Position numbers and translations under genes: made by a program. 64,000 nucleotides of DNA. It comes from Paenibacillus phytohabitans. GTDB lineage: Bacteria > Bacillota > Bacilli > Paenibacillales > Paenibacillaceae. The stretch covers positions 248,001-312,000 of the forward strand of contig NZ_WHOB01000020.1 of the NCBI RefSeq assembly GCF_013141775.1, given 5' to 3'. The notes beneath the pieces are model-generated. The model had not been told where the DNA came from. It did not search any database and saw nothing but the letters and a program-made list of their open reading frames with translations. This document shows, piece by piece, positions 53,741-62,111 of the stretch. Numbering within the stretch: the stretch's first letter is position 1; each line of letters begins with the position of its first letter.

Positions 53741-54937
53741 TTACTTCCCCTTAATGACCTTGCCGTACGTCCCTCCGCCTCCTGAAGAGAGCGCAAGCCT
53801 GCCGGTACGGGCCAGTACGATCAGCTCTGCAAGCTCTTGTCCGGCAACAGCCGCAAGCTCAGCTTCACCCGCCTTGTGCAGTATATTCATCTCTGTGCCA
53901 AACGCCTGCAGCAGGGCATTCAGCTTACGCTTGCCAAGTCCCGGAATAAACTCCAGAGGCACCTGGTAATGGTAGGGCGGACGGTACGCCGGAACCAGCG
54001 GCTGCTCACGGTCAGCAATATCGAGAATACGGTCCAGCACCCCTTTCACCAGCTTGGGACTGCCGCAATACGGACAGCGCTCTGAAGTCGCATAAGCCTC
54101 ATCGATAATGCTGCCGCAGCCGCCGCAATATGTGCGGTGGTATTTCCCCAGCCGGGGGTTCAGCCCGAAGTTGGCACTGATCCGGCGTCCCTCCGAGCGT
54201 TCCAGCGCCAGCTTCAGCTCATGGAAAGAGGGCTGCTGCATCTCAATCACATTATACTCACGGCCGATTTTGCCCAGGGAATGAGCGTCAGAATTGGTCA
54301 GGAAGCTGTACGGGTCAAGCTCTGAGATATATCCGGCCATTTCCGAATCCGCACTGAGTCCAAGCTCTACTGCCGCAATGCGTTCCAGGTCAAATAAGTC
54401 AGCCATGCGCTCCGCTGCACAGCCGTATAGCCCTTTGTGCGGAGTGAAAATATGTGCCGGAATCAGCAATCCTCCCCGTCCGGTAATCTCGTCCTGCAGC
54501 ACCCGGGAGGGTGCATACAGGCGCTGGGAGCTTAGATTCACATTCCGCATATGGGCGCTCATCCAGCTGCTGAACTCTTCCATGGTCCCAAGGTCCGGCA
54601 TGAAGGCCAGGACATGGCACTCTTTTCGCCCGGGCTCACGGATTTCAATCTCGGTTCCCAGAATGATCGTAGTCCCCCTGTAGGCAATACCTCCGCCTTC
54701 CGCCATCGTCATCTCGCCCGAATCCAGCGCCGCATGAATATCCCGCAGCACCCCCGGGGAGTGGCTGTCGATGATGCCGATCAGACCGATCCCCTTGCGC
54801 TCTGCCGCCTCTTTGGCAATCCCGGCGAAGGTGAGCTCGCGGCTGCCGCTGATTTTGACCGCCTGTCCCTCCGAAGTCCGCCCGATATGCACATGCAGGT
54901 CGCAGTAAACGCTCTGCAGCGTAGACTCTAGTGCCAT
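53741..54937 (-). CDS. Endonuclease Q family PHP-domain protein
   Basis: A 398-residue protein with a PHP metal-dependent phosphoesterase domain (CDLHVHIGRT, GIIDSHSPG, LIPAHIFTPHKG, LTNSDAHS as metal ligands), a zinc-ribbon (CGGCGSIIDEAYATSERCPYC, two CxxC) and C-terminal helix-hairpin-helix-like segment (FIPGLGKRKLNALLQ). Endonuclease Q cuts DNA 5' to deaminated bases or other lesions. It overlaps nudF by 10 bp and lacks its own strong ribosome binding site, so translation is probably coupled. Corresponds in place to yqxK of Bacillus. Confidence 0.9.
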   Translation of the reverse strand: MALESTLQSVYCDLHVHIGRTSEGQAVKISGSRELTFAGIAKEAAERKGIGLIGIIDSHSPGVLRDIHAALDSGEMTMAEGGGIAYRGTTIILGTEIEIREPGRKECHVLAFMPDLGTMEEFSSWMSAHMRNVNLSSQRLYAPSRVLQDEITGRGGLLIPAHIFTPHKGLYGCAAERMADLFDLERIAAVELGLSADSEMAGYISELDPYSFLTNSDAHSLGKIGREYNVIEMQQPSFHELKLALERSEGRRISANFGLNPRLGKYHRTYCGGCGSIIDEAYATSERCPYCGSPKLVKGVLDRILDIADREQPLVPAYRPPYHYQVPLEFIPGLGKRKLNALLQAFGTEMNILHKAGEAELAAVAGQELAELIVLARTGRLALSSGGGGTYGKVIKGK

Positions 54938-55500
54938 TGTCCAGTCAGCGTATACAGATGCCAGGCGTAGACAGCCATCATGGTCTTGGCATCCGCAATA
55001 CGTCCATCCGCGATATACTGGTACGCTTCCTCCAGCGTCAGCTCGGAAACCTCCAGGAATTCATCCTCATCCAGCGCCATCTCTCCCGGCTGGGCATCTT
55101 CGGTCACATAGAGGTGAATGATCTCGTCGGCGAAGCCGGGAGAGGTGTAGAACGACTTCAGCAGCTTCAGCCCGCCGCTGTGGAATCCGGTCTCCTCCTG
55201 AAGCTCACGGCCCGCAGCCGCCAGCGGATCCTCGCCTTTGTCCAGCTTGCCTGCCGGTATCTCCACCTCAGTCCGGTGCATCGGCTGGCGGTACTGCTCC
55301 ACTACAAGCATTTTACCGTTATTCAGTGCCAGCACAGCTACGGCCCCCGGATGCTTCACGACTTCACGGGTTGCTGTATTGCCGTCAGGCAGCTTCACCG
55401 TGTCCACCTGCAGCGAAATAATGTTGCCAGTAAAGATCGGCTTCGTCGACAATGTTTCTTCATCCAATGCGGGGTTGCGGTTGATTTCATCGTTTTTCAT
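54928..55500 (-). CDS. nudF: ADP-ribose pyrophosphatase NudF
   Basis: A 190-residue Nudix hydrolase cleaving ADP-ribose to AMP and ribose 5-phosphate. The Nudix box runs GKLDKGEDPLAAAGRELQEE followed by TG. The upstream EQYRQPMHRTEVEIPAG is the ADP-ribose subgroup motif. The ATG at 55500 follows AAGGAG; the longer frame to 55608 lies within the mciZ leader and lacks a site. Divergent from mciZ. Confidence 0.94.
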   Translation of the reverse strand: MKNDEINRNPALDEETLSTKPIFTGNIISLQVDTVKLPDGNTATREVVKHPGAVAVLALNNGKMLVVEQYRQPMHRTEVEIPAGKLDKGEDPLAAAGRELQEETGFHSGGLKLLKSFYTSPGFADEIIHLYVTEDAQPGEMALDEDEFLEVSELTLEEAYQYIADGRIADAKTMMAVYAWHLYTLTGQWH

Positions 55501-55577
55501 AGATTTGTGGTCTCCTTTGGCATGGTTATGCATAGGGTGTATTATAGCAAACTTAAAAGGAAAGAAGGAATGCAGGC

Positions 55578-55751
55578 ATGAATGATTGTCTTGTCCGAGC
55601 AAGCTCATCCGCAGTTACAATGGTAGGTAAACCGGAGCAGATCATGGCCGTAATGGCCGGATGGATGAAGCAGTACGGGCGCGATATGCCCCTATCCTAT
55701 ATCCTGCTGCTCCAGACGGAAACGCGGATCACAGCTTCCAAGGCAGGATAA
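55578..55751 (+). CDS. mciZ: Candidate MciZ, sporulation FtsZ inhibitor (57 aa)
   Basis: A 57-residue open frame, MNDCLVRASS at its start, with core VTMVGKPEQIMAVMAGWM and KQYGRDMPLSYIL. The pattern V-x-L/M-VGK...I...L/M...YGR...Y matches MciZ, the mother-cell peptide that caps FtsZ filaments in sporulating Bacillus. AAGGA precedes the ATG. The location next to nudF is that of mciZ in Bacillus subtilis, and a strong terminator follows. It is longer than the 40-residue Bacillus peptide. The case rests on short similarity plus synteny. Confidence 0.75.
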   Translation: MNDCLVRASSSAVTMVGKPEQIMAVMAGWMKQYGRDMPLSYILLLQTETRITASKAG

Positions 55752-55801
55752 TGCCGCTTCGTTCTTCCGGATATCCGTGAGGAAGATTAGCTTCACCGAG
55801 T

Positions 55802-55852
55802 AACAAGAAGGAGCTGTCTCCCGGTGAATTCCGGAACAGCTCCTTTTTGTTA
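55802..55852. terminator. Bidirectional terminator between mciZ and the peptidase gene
   Basis: AACAA-AAGGAGCTGT pairs with ACAGCTCCTT-TTGTT, with an inner CGG/CCG; T-rich on both sides. Confidence 0.88.
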
Positions 55853-55905
55853 CATTTAAGCGCAGCCGGCCCCATGATCGGCAGGCATCTGCGCAGTTTT
55901 TGAAA

Positions 55906-57033
55906 TCAGCCTTTTTGGCTCTCGGCCACAATAGCTACAACCAGGCTGGCTACTTTGACAATATCTTCGGCTTTGATCCGTTCCTTCGTTGTGTGGATAT
56001 CCTCATAGCCGACAGCCAGATTCACAGTAGGAACCTTCAGGCCGTTGAACACATTGGCATCACTGCCGCCACCGGAAGCGAACAGCCGGGTAGTCAGTCC
56101 AAGTGAAGTAATCGCGCGGTCTGCCAGCTGTACCACCGGATCATGCTCATTAAAGCTGAACGCCGGATAAATGATTTCACTGCGGAATTCACTCTGTGCG
56201 CCATTGTCACGTGCGGTTGTCTCCAAGGCTTCACGCATAGAGGCAATCTGCAGTTCTACCTTTTCCTGCACAATACTCCGGGCTTCCGCATCCAGCTGCA
56301 CATGGTCGCAGACCACATTGGTCGGGCCGCCGCCGGCAAATTTGCCGATATTCGCTGTCGTTTCATTATCGATCCGTCCAAGCTTCATCGCCGAAATCGC
56401 TTTGCTCGCCACTTGAATCGCACTGATTCCATCCTCCGGATTAACTCCGGCATGAGCGGATTTACCGAAGATCTGCATCGTTACCCGCGCCTGTGTCGGC
56501 GCAGCAATGGCAATTGCTCCTACTTCACCATTGGAATCAAGCGCGAAGCCAAGATCGGCATCCAGATGCGCCGGGTCCATTGCGCGTGCGCCCATCAGCC
56601 CGGACTCTTCGCCTGCCGTAATGACAAACTGAATCTGCCCGTGCGGAAGCTTCTGCTCCTGAATTACCCGGATCGCTTCGAACAGGGCGGCAAGCCCCGC
56701 TTTGTCATCCGCTCCGAGAATTGTACTGCCGTCGCTGGTAATCCAGCCGTCTTCCCCAAGGGAAGGCTTAATATTCTGCCCGGGAACCACTGTATCCATG
56801 TGGCAGGTGAACAGCAGCTTAGGCGCGCTCACGCCGCTGTCCGCAGGCCAGGTCACGAACAGATTACCAGCTCCGTGTCCCGTTCTCTCCTGAGAATCAT
56901 CTTCAACTGCTGTCAGTCCCAGAGTGCTGAATTTTTCCTTGAGTACATCGGCAATCCGCCGTTCATTTCTGGTCTCACTATTAATACGGACAAGCTCCAT
57001 GAATTCATTGATCAACCGGTCTTGTGATATCAC
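55906..57033 (-). CDS. M20 family tripeptidase T-like peptidase
   Basis: A 375-residue di-zinc aminopeptidase. Metal and catalytic residues are in FTCHMDTVVPG, LGADDKAGLAA, AGEESGLMGARAM, FALDSNGEVG and the C-terminal YEDIHTTKE. It probably trims tripeptides or other small peptides in the cytosol, like YqjE/PepT. ATG at 57033 behind GAGAGGGAAG. Single gene with its own terminator; unrelated in place to the M20 gene at 32.4-33.6 kb. Confidence 0.92.
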   Translation of the reverse strand: MISQDRLINEFMELVRINSETRNERRIADVLKEKFSTLGLTAVEDDSQERTGHGAGNLFVTWPADSGVSAPKLLFTCHMDTVVPGQNIKPSLGEDGWITSDGSTILGADDKAGLAALFEAIRVIQEQKLPHGQIQFVITAGEESGLMGARAMDPAHLDADLGFALDSNGEVGAIAIAAPTQARVTMQIFGKSAHAGVNPEDGISAIQVASKAISAMKLGRIDNETTANIGKFAGGGPTNVVCDHVQLDAEARSIVQEKVELQIASMREALETTARDNGAQSEFRSEIIYPAFSFNEHDPVVQLADRAITSLGLTTRLFASGGGSDANVFNGLKVPTVNLAVGYEDIHTTKERIKAEDIVKVASLVVAIVAESQKG

Positions 57034-57130
57034 TTGGACTTCCCTCTCTTTCGCGGATACGTTACAATGGTTGTACTGCGTTCATTTACGCCTTCGTTCT
57101 TAACTTAAACTAATCTCAAAGGAGTCACTC

Positions 57131-57232
57131 ATGCAACAGAAAAAATGGTTCCGCATCATTATCTACATTATGCTGATCGCTATGATCGCCTCTACGGTGC
57201 TGTTCGTCATCGAGCCGTTTATGGCCGGTTAG
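57131..57232 (+). CDS. prli42: Stressosome-associated protein Prli42
   Basis: A 33-residue single-helix membrane protein. The start MQQKKWFRIIIYIMLIAMIA gives a basic N terminus and one membrane span, the layout of the Prli42 miniprotein, which in Listeria anchors the stressosome to the membrane. AAAGGAG lies 6 nt before the ATG. It is too short for most gene finders. Confidence 0.85.
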   Translation: MQQKKWFRIIIYIMLIAMIASTVLFVIEPFMAG

Positions 57233-57251
57233 TCACGTTTAGTACTTGAAT

Positions 57252-57282
57252 AACAGCGTCCGGGTTCTCCGGGCGCTGTTTG
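57252..57282. terminator. Terminator between prli42 and lipB
   Basis: AACAGCG-CCGG / CCGG-CGCTGTT hairpin, shared by the converging genes; TTTG on the plus-strand side. Confidence 0.65.
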
Positions 57283-57305
57283 ACGTTGCCCGGATTCAGC
57301 ATTCC

Positions 57306-58022
57306 TTATTCTGCAGCACTTACAACCCCGGCAACCGCTTCATACGGAAACTGCTGCAGGAAATAAGGCACCAGCTCGGAAGCAACACTCTCCAGGCCAA
57401 AGGAGCGCCCGGTGCATTCCTCAAGTGAAGTAACCCCGTACTCGGCAATGCCGCAGGGTATGATTCCCGAGAAGCCGCTTTGGCTGATTCCGGCTGAGAT
57501 GTTGAACGCGAAGCCATGACTGGTAATAAAACCTCTGCGGAATTTACTCTTGTTGAATTTGACGCCGATCGCACAAATTTTCTCATCGCCGACCCATACG
57601 CCCGTATATCCCTGCTTGCGGGTTCCTGATATCCCGTGTGAAGCCAGAAAGGCAATAATAACGGCCTCCAGCCTGCGCAGATATCCGTGCAGATCGACCT
57701 TGCCGTCTTCGCCAAGCTTCAGGAGAGGATAACCTACAAGCTGGCCCGGTCCGTGATATGTAATATCTCCTCCGCGGTCGATTTCAAACAGCGCAATCCC
57801 TTGTTTCCCAAGCTGTTCCACGCTAAGGAGCAGATGCTCCGGATGATTCTGTGAACCGATGGTATAGGTAGGCGGATGCTGCAGAAGGATCAGCCGCTCG
57901 GAAGCGGTGCCTGCGTCAATCCCCTGCACCGCTTCCTTTTGCAGCTCCCAGGCCGCGCCGTATTCCATCAGCGGGAGATAGGAAATTTCCAGTTTGCTTA
58001 AGTTCAGGTTGTCCATGGTCAT
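57306..58022 (-). CDS. lipB: Lipoyl(octanoyl) transferase
   Basis: A 238-residue LipB that moves octanoyl from acyl carrier protein to lipoyl domains. Motifs: RGGDITYHGPGQLVGYPLL, DEKICAIG with the catalytic Lys, HGFAFNIS, and IIPCGI with the catalytic Cys. It lies 61 bp after the E2 gene, whose lipoyl domain it would modify, so it probably belongs to the bkd operon. ATG at 58022 follows AAGGGG; a second ATG two codons on is possible. Confidence 0.95.
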   Translation of the reverse strand: MTMDNLNLSKLEISYLPLMEYGAAWELQKEAVQGIDAGTASERLILLQHPPTYTIGSQNHPEHLLLSVEQLGKQGIALFEIDRGGDITYHGPGQLVGYPLLKLGEDGKVDLHGYLRRLEAVIIAFLASHGISGTRKQGYTGVWVGDEKICAIGVKFNKSKFRRGFITSHGFAFNISAGISQSGFSGIIPCGIAEYGVTSLEECTGRSFGLESVASELVPYFLQQFPYEAVAGVVSAAE

Positions 58023-58083
58023 AAGGTCCCCTTTGCTTCATATTCTCCCTGTCACAGGGTTCCGCAGCTGCCTTGTTCAAACA

Positions 58084-59505
58084 TTAGTACAGCTTGGTGT
58101 CCGGCGTATAACCTTCCACATTATCCTTCACACGCTGCAGGAAGCGGCCGCTGATGACCCCATCCAGAATCCGGTGATCCAGCGACAGGCAGATATTGGC
58201 CATCGAGCGGACAGCGATCATATCATTGATGACTACAGGTTTTTTCACGATAGATTCAAAGGTTAGAATCGCCGCCTGCGGATAGTTAATGATCGGATAG
58301 GACAGAATCGAGCCGAATGATCCGGTATTGTTAACCGTAAACGTACCGCCCTGCATATCTTCCAGCCGCAGCTTGCCTTCACGGGTCTTCAGCGCCAGTT
58401 CGTCGATCTCGCGGGCCAAGCCTGCGACGTTCTTCTGGTCGGCTTTTTTGATGACCGGTGTCATTACAGAGTCCTCTGTGCCTACAGCGAGCGAGATGTT
58501 GATATCGCGTTTGACAATGATTTTGTCAACGGCCCAGACGGAGTTCATGATCGGATAGTCCTTGATTGCACTAACAACCGCCTTCATCAGGAAGGCCAGA
58601 TAGGTCAGGTTAATGCCCTCTTTGCGCTTGAACTCATCCTTCAGCTTGTTGCGCAGCACGACAAGATTGGTCACATCGACCTCAATCATCGTCCAGGCAT
58701 GCGGAATCTCCGAGACGCTCTGGCGCATACGGGTAGCGATCGTATTACGGATCGGCGTAACGTCGATCAGGTATTCCGAGCTGCTGCCCCGCCCGCCTTC
58801 CACTTCGATCGTCGGAATCTTCGGCGACTCGCTTAAGTGCAGGCCGGAGTGACGCAAATGCTGAAGCTCTCCGCGCACTTCTTCCTGAATAGGCTGGAAT
58901 ACAGGCTGCTGCGGCGCAGGAGCAGCAGCAGTTGGGGCTGTAGCTGCAGGCTGAGCCGCAGCTGCACCGCTCTCCAGGAACGCGAGCACATCCTTGCGTG
59001 TGATGCGTCCACCCAGGCCGGTGCCCGGCACGGCCGCAAGGTTGATGCCGTGCTCGGCGGCCAGCGTCTGCACAGCCGGAGAGTAACGGGAACGCATAGG
59101 AGCATCCGCGTCAAAAGCCGCAGCCGGCACAGACGGCCGGACGGAGGCGTGGGCAGGCTGCGGCGCTGCGCCGGGTGCCGCCGGGGCTGCGGCATTGGCA
59201 GGTCCCGCAGCGGCAGCTGCCGGGGCCGGGGCCGCTGCCGCAGGGGCAGCACCCGCTAATGCGATGCGGGCGATGATCTCGCCGACGCTGACCGTCTGGC
59301 CTTCTTCGGCAAGCAGCTCCACCAGCGTACCGTCTACGGTAGCCGGAAGCTCAGCATTTACCTTATCCGTAATCAGCTCACAGATCGGCTCATATTGCTC
59401 GATCGTATCGCCCGGCTGCTTCAGCCATTTTCCGATCGTCGCCGATACCAGCGATTCTGCCAGCTGCGGCATGATTACATCCGTCAGCTTTGTATTGTCA
59501 GACAT
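58084..59505 (-). CDS. bkdB: Branched-chain 2-oxoacid dehydrogenase E2 (dihydrolipoyl acyltransferase)
   Basis: A 473-residue E2 core. N-terminal lipoyl domain with ELITDKVNAELPA (lipoylated Lys in DKV), an Ala/Pro-rich linker, the peripheral-subunit-binding domain (YSPAVQTLAAEHGINLAAV...GRITRKDVLAFL), and the catalytic domain with DHRILDG near the C terminus. DKVNAE favours the branched-chain over the pyruvate complex. ATG at 59505 follows AAGGAG. It makes branched acyl-CoA starters for iso/anteiso fatty acids. A 316-bp repeat-filled gap separates it from E1 beta. Confidence 0.93.
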   Translation of the reverse strand: MSDNTKLTDVIMPQLAESLVSATIGKWLKQPGDTIEQYEPICELITDKVNAELPATVDGTLVELLAEEGQTVSVGEIIARIALAGAAPAAAAPAPAAAAAGPANAAAPAAPGAAPQPAHASVRPSVPAAAFDADAPMRSRYSPAVQTLAAEHGINLAAVPGTGLGGRITRKDVLAFLESGAAAAQPAATAPTAAAPAPQQPVFQPIQEEVRGELQHLRHSGLHLSESPKIPTIEVEGGRGSSSEYLIDVTPIRNTIATRMRQSVSEIPHAWTMIEVDVTNLVVLRNKLKDEFKRKEGINLTYLAFLMKAVVSAIKDYPIMNSVWAVDKIIVKRDINISLAVGTEDSVMTPVIKKADQKNVAGLAREIDELALKTREGKLRLEDMQGGTFTVNNTGSFGSILSYPIINYPQAAILTFESIVKKPVVINDMIAVRSMANICLSLDHRILDGVISGRFLQRVKDNVEGYTPDTKLY

Positions 59506-59512
59506 AATGTCA

Positions 59513-59580
59513 CTCCTTAAAGTTTTGTAAGCACAGGCTCCCTGAAGCAGCTTCGACAAAACTGGCTTCGGAAGCATGTA
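59513..59580 (-). promoter_or_regulatory. Leader hairpin next to the bkdB ribosome binding site
   Basis: AGTTTTGT (59521-59528) and ACAAAACT (59556-59563) form an 8-bp stem enclosing GAAGCAGCTTC, directly upstream of the AAGGAG. The same end sequences recur upstream of bkdAA (61852-61925). Confidence 0.6.
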
Positions 59581-59584
59581 GCCA

Positions 59585-59800
59585 CGAAATCCTGCCCAGA
59601 ATACAACATTTCACCACTTAAATCGGCCAAAAATCAGAAAAGTTGTACAAAAGGCAGCATTTCTCTTTATTCAAGCGGATAAGCGTGCAAATTGTTGTAT
59701 TTCATACAGCAATCCTGCCCAACCCACCGCTAATTTCGAATCTAAGCTGCAATAATTGCAACATTCATGCCCAATGTACATACAGGTTGAACATAAAAAC
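59585..59800. repeat. Degenerate palindromic repeats in the bkdAB-bkdB gap
   Basis: Several GTTGTA/TACAAC-type elements, the clearest being TTGTTGTATTTCATACAGCA near 59690. They resemble the palindromic units at 24147-24335 and fill the gap between E1 beta and E2. Confidence 0.55.
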
Positions 59801-59821
59801 CTCACCTGTTGTTCACATATA

Positions 59822-60808
59822 TCAGTACTGCGCCAAACGCAGCATCTCCGCCTTTAATTTGTCCTTGCTCAGCATGAAGAACTTCTCCATCGGCGGGGAG
59901 ATTGGCATCGCCGGCACATCAGGTCCGCACAGGCGGAAGATTGGCGCATCCAGATCAAACAGGCAGTGTTCAGCGATAATGGCTGCCACTTCGCCGCCAA
60001 TGCCTCCGGTCTTGTTGTCCTCGTGGACAATCAACACCTTGCCGGTCTGGCGGACAGCGGCAATAATCGCCTCGCGGTCCAGCGGCTGCAGGGTGCGCAG
60101 ATCCAGAATATGCGCGGTAATGCCCTGCTCGCGCTCCAGCTCTTCCGCTGCCTGCATCGCAAAATGCAGCGGAAGGCTATACCCGATCACCGTAATATCG
60201 CTGCCTTCACGCAGCAGATTCGCTTCACCGATAGGCACAATGTAGTCGCCCTCCGGCACATCTTCCTTGATCAGCTTGTAGCATTTCTTGTTCTCGAAGA
60301 ACAGCACCGGATCAGGGTCACGGACAGCAGCTTTCAGCAGTCCCTTGGCATCGGCAGCCGAGTAAGGGGCTACAATCTTCAGTCCCGGAGTACCGAAGAA
60401 GATCGATTCCGGACACTGAGAGTGGTACAATCCGCCGAAGATCCCGCCGCCGATAGGCGCGCGGATTACCACCGGACAGTTCCAGTCGTTATTGGAACGG
60501 TAGCGGATTTTGGCCGCCTCGCTGATAATCTGGTTCGTTGCGGGCAGCATGAAATCCGAGTACTGCATTTCGGCGATTGGCTTCATGCCGTACATCGCCG
60601 CGCCGATCGCCACGCCGGCAATCGCTGACTCCGCAAGCGGTGTATCAAGCACGCGCTCTGCGCCGAACTGATCCTGCAGTCCTTTGGTGGTCGTGAATAC
60701 GCCGCCCTTCACGCCGACATCCTCACCCAGCACGAACACCGAATCATCGCGCTCCATCTCTTCCTTCATTGCCAGCCGGATTGCATCGATATATTCCATC
60801 ATCGCCAT
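59822..60808 (-). CDS. bkdAB: Branched-chain 2-oxoacid dehydrogenase E1 beta
   Basis: A 328-residue transketolase-like E1 beta subunit. Motifs: EDVGVKGGVFTTTKGLQDQF, TPLAESAIAGVAIGAAMYGM, DFMLPATNQIISEAAKIRYR, VHEDNKTGGIGGEV. It pairs with E1 alpha to decarboxylate branched 2-oxo acids with thiamine diphosphate. It starts 3 bp after the E1 alpha stop. Confidence 0.95.
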   Translation of the reverse strand: MAMMEYIDAIRLAMKEEMERDDSVFVLGEDVGVKGGVFTTTKGLQDQFGAERVLDTPLAESAIAGVAIGAAMYGMKPIAEMQYSDFMLPATNQIISEAAKIRYRSNNDWNCPVVIRAPIGGGIFGGLYHSQCPESIFFGTPGLKIVAPYSAADAKGLLKAAVRDPDPVLFFENKKCYKLIKEDVPEGDYIVPIGEANLLREGSDITVIGYSLPLHFAMQAAEELEREQGITAHILDLRTLQPLDREAIIAAVRQTGKVLIVHEDNKTGGIGGEVAAIIAEHCLFDLDAPIFRLCGPDVPAMPISPPMEKFFMLSKDKLKAEMLRLAQY

Positions 60809-60811
60809 GGC

Positions 60812-61843
60812 TTATGCTCCTCCCTTAAGGCCGGATTCATCGTACACATGCAGCAGCGTATCTTCCGGTTTCGGGAACGGTGCATTTTCGGCGTAGGTTA
60901 TGGCCTCTTTCAATTCAAGATTATATTCGGCAACCAGATCACGCTCCTGCTCGTCACTCCACAGACCCAGTCCGGTCAGGTACGTGCGGAACGCGGCGAT
61001 GCCGTCCTTTTTCCAATTCTCGTCAACCTCTTCCTTGGTCCGGTAAGCCAGATCATTATCCGAGGTGGAATGCGGCGACAGGCGGTACATCATCGCTTCA
61101 ATCAGGGTGGGTCCTTCTCCGGCGAGCGCACGCTCCCGCGCCTCTTTGACCACACGGTAGACCTCAAGCGGATCATTGCCGTCCACCCGTACACCCGGGA
61201 AGCCATAGCCGAGGGCGCGGTCACTGACCTTGCCTCCAAGCTGCTTGTGGGCCGGAATGGAGATCGCATACTGGTTGTTCTGGCAGAAGATGATGACCGG
61301 CAGCTTATTCACACCGGCGAAGTTACACGCTTCATGAAAATCACCCTGGTTACTGGAGCCTTCACCGAACGTGACAAAGGAAACAAACTTTTTCTTCTGC
61401 ATCTTGGCCGCCAGCGCAAAGCCTACAGCATGCGGAACCTGGGTCGTAACCGGACTTGATCCCGTTACGATGCGCAGGCGTTTGCTTCCGAAGTGGCCCG
61501 GCATTTGCCGGCCGCCGCTATTCGGATCTTCCGCCTTGGCGAATACGGACAGCATCAGCTCACGCGTGGTCATTCCTACCGTCAGCACGAACGCATAATC
61601 ACGGTAATACGGGAGGAAATAATCATTCTCCCGGTCCAGCGCAAAAGCCGCTGCGACCTGCGCCGCTTCCTGTCCGATGCCGGACACATGGAAATTGATC
61701 TTGCCTGCGCGCTGAAGCAGCAGACTGCGCTCATCGTATTTGCGCCCGAGCTGCATGAATCTGTACATATCGATAACCTGGCCGTCGCTGAGTCCAAGCT
61801 GTTTATGTCGGTTAACGGTTTCTACAGTACCTTGGGATTCCAT
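60812..61843 (-). CDS. bkdAA: Branched-chain 2-oxoacid dehydrogenase E1 alpha
   Basis: A 343-residue thiamine-diphosphate-dependent E1 alpha. ThDP/Mg binding is visible in TFGEGSSNQGDFHEACNFAG and NNQYAIS; RLSPHSTSDND is the phosphorylation-loop region typical of the branched-chain type. The ATG at 61843 has AGGAGG 10 nt upstream behind a leader hairpin. First gene after lpd, from which a terminator-like structure separates it. Confidence 0.95.
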   Translation of the reverse strand: MESQGTVETVNRHKQLGLSDGQVIDMYRFMQLGRKYDERSLLLQRAGKINFHVSGIGQEAAQVAAAFALDRENDYFLPYYRDYAFVLTVGMTTRELMLSVFAKAEDPNSGGRQMPGHFGSKRLRIVTGSSPVTTQVPHAVGFALAAKMQKKKFVSFVTFGEGSSNQGDFHEACNFAGVNKLPVIIFCQNNQYAISIPAHKQLGGKVSDRALGYGFPGVRVDGNDPLEVYRVVKEARERALAGEGPTLIEAMMYRLSPHSTSDNDLAYRTKEEVDENWKKDGIAAFRTYLTGLGLWSDEQERDLVAEYNLELKEAITYAENAPFPKPEDTLLHVYDESGLKGGA

Positions 61844-61851
61844 ATAAGAGG

Positions 61852-61925
61852 TACCTCCTAAAAGTTTTGTAAGCATAGCTTCCTGTATTCAGGTCGTACA
61901 ACCGGCTCCGGAAGCGTTCGCTAAC
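61852..61925 (-). promoter_or_regulatory. Leader hairpin next to the bkdAA ribosome binding site
   Basis: On the minus strand GGTTGTAC can pair with the TACAAAACT just before TTAGGAGG, enclosing CCTG-AATA-CAGG; GCTTCCGGAGCC lies 5' of it. Same layout as the bkdB leader. Confidence 0.5.
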
Positions 61926-62032
61926 TTTGTTAAGCATGACTCAACAAAGTATATGCCCTGATCTTAAAACCAGGTACTAATTTCATTCTAAGTTCATTAT
62001 AATCCCATTCCATACAAAAAGAAAAGCCAAGA

Positions 62033-62088
62033 AATGCCGCTATGGAGCTGTTTAGGCGCATCAAGCGCCCTCAGCTCCGTCCGGCATT
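62033..62088 (-). terminator. Terminator after lpd
   Basis: Long hairpin in three blocks (ATGCCG/CGGCAT, GGAGCTG/CAGCTCC, GGCGC/GCGCC), followed on the minus strand by TTTCTTGGCTTTTC. Confidence 0.8.
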
Positions 62089-62111
62089 CACTTTAGCCCT
62101 TTCATCTTATC

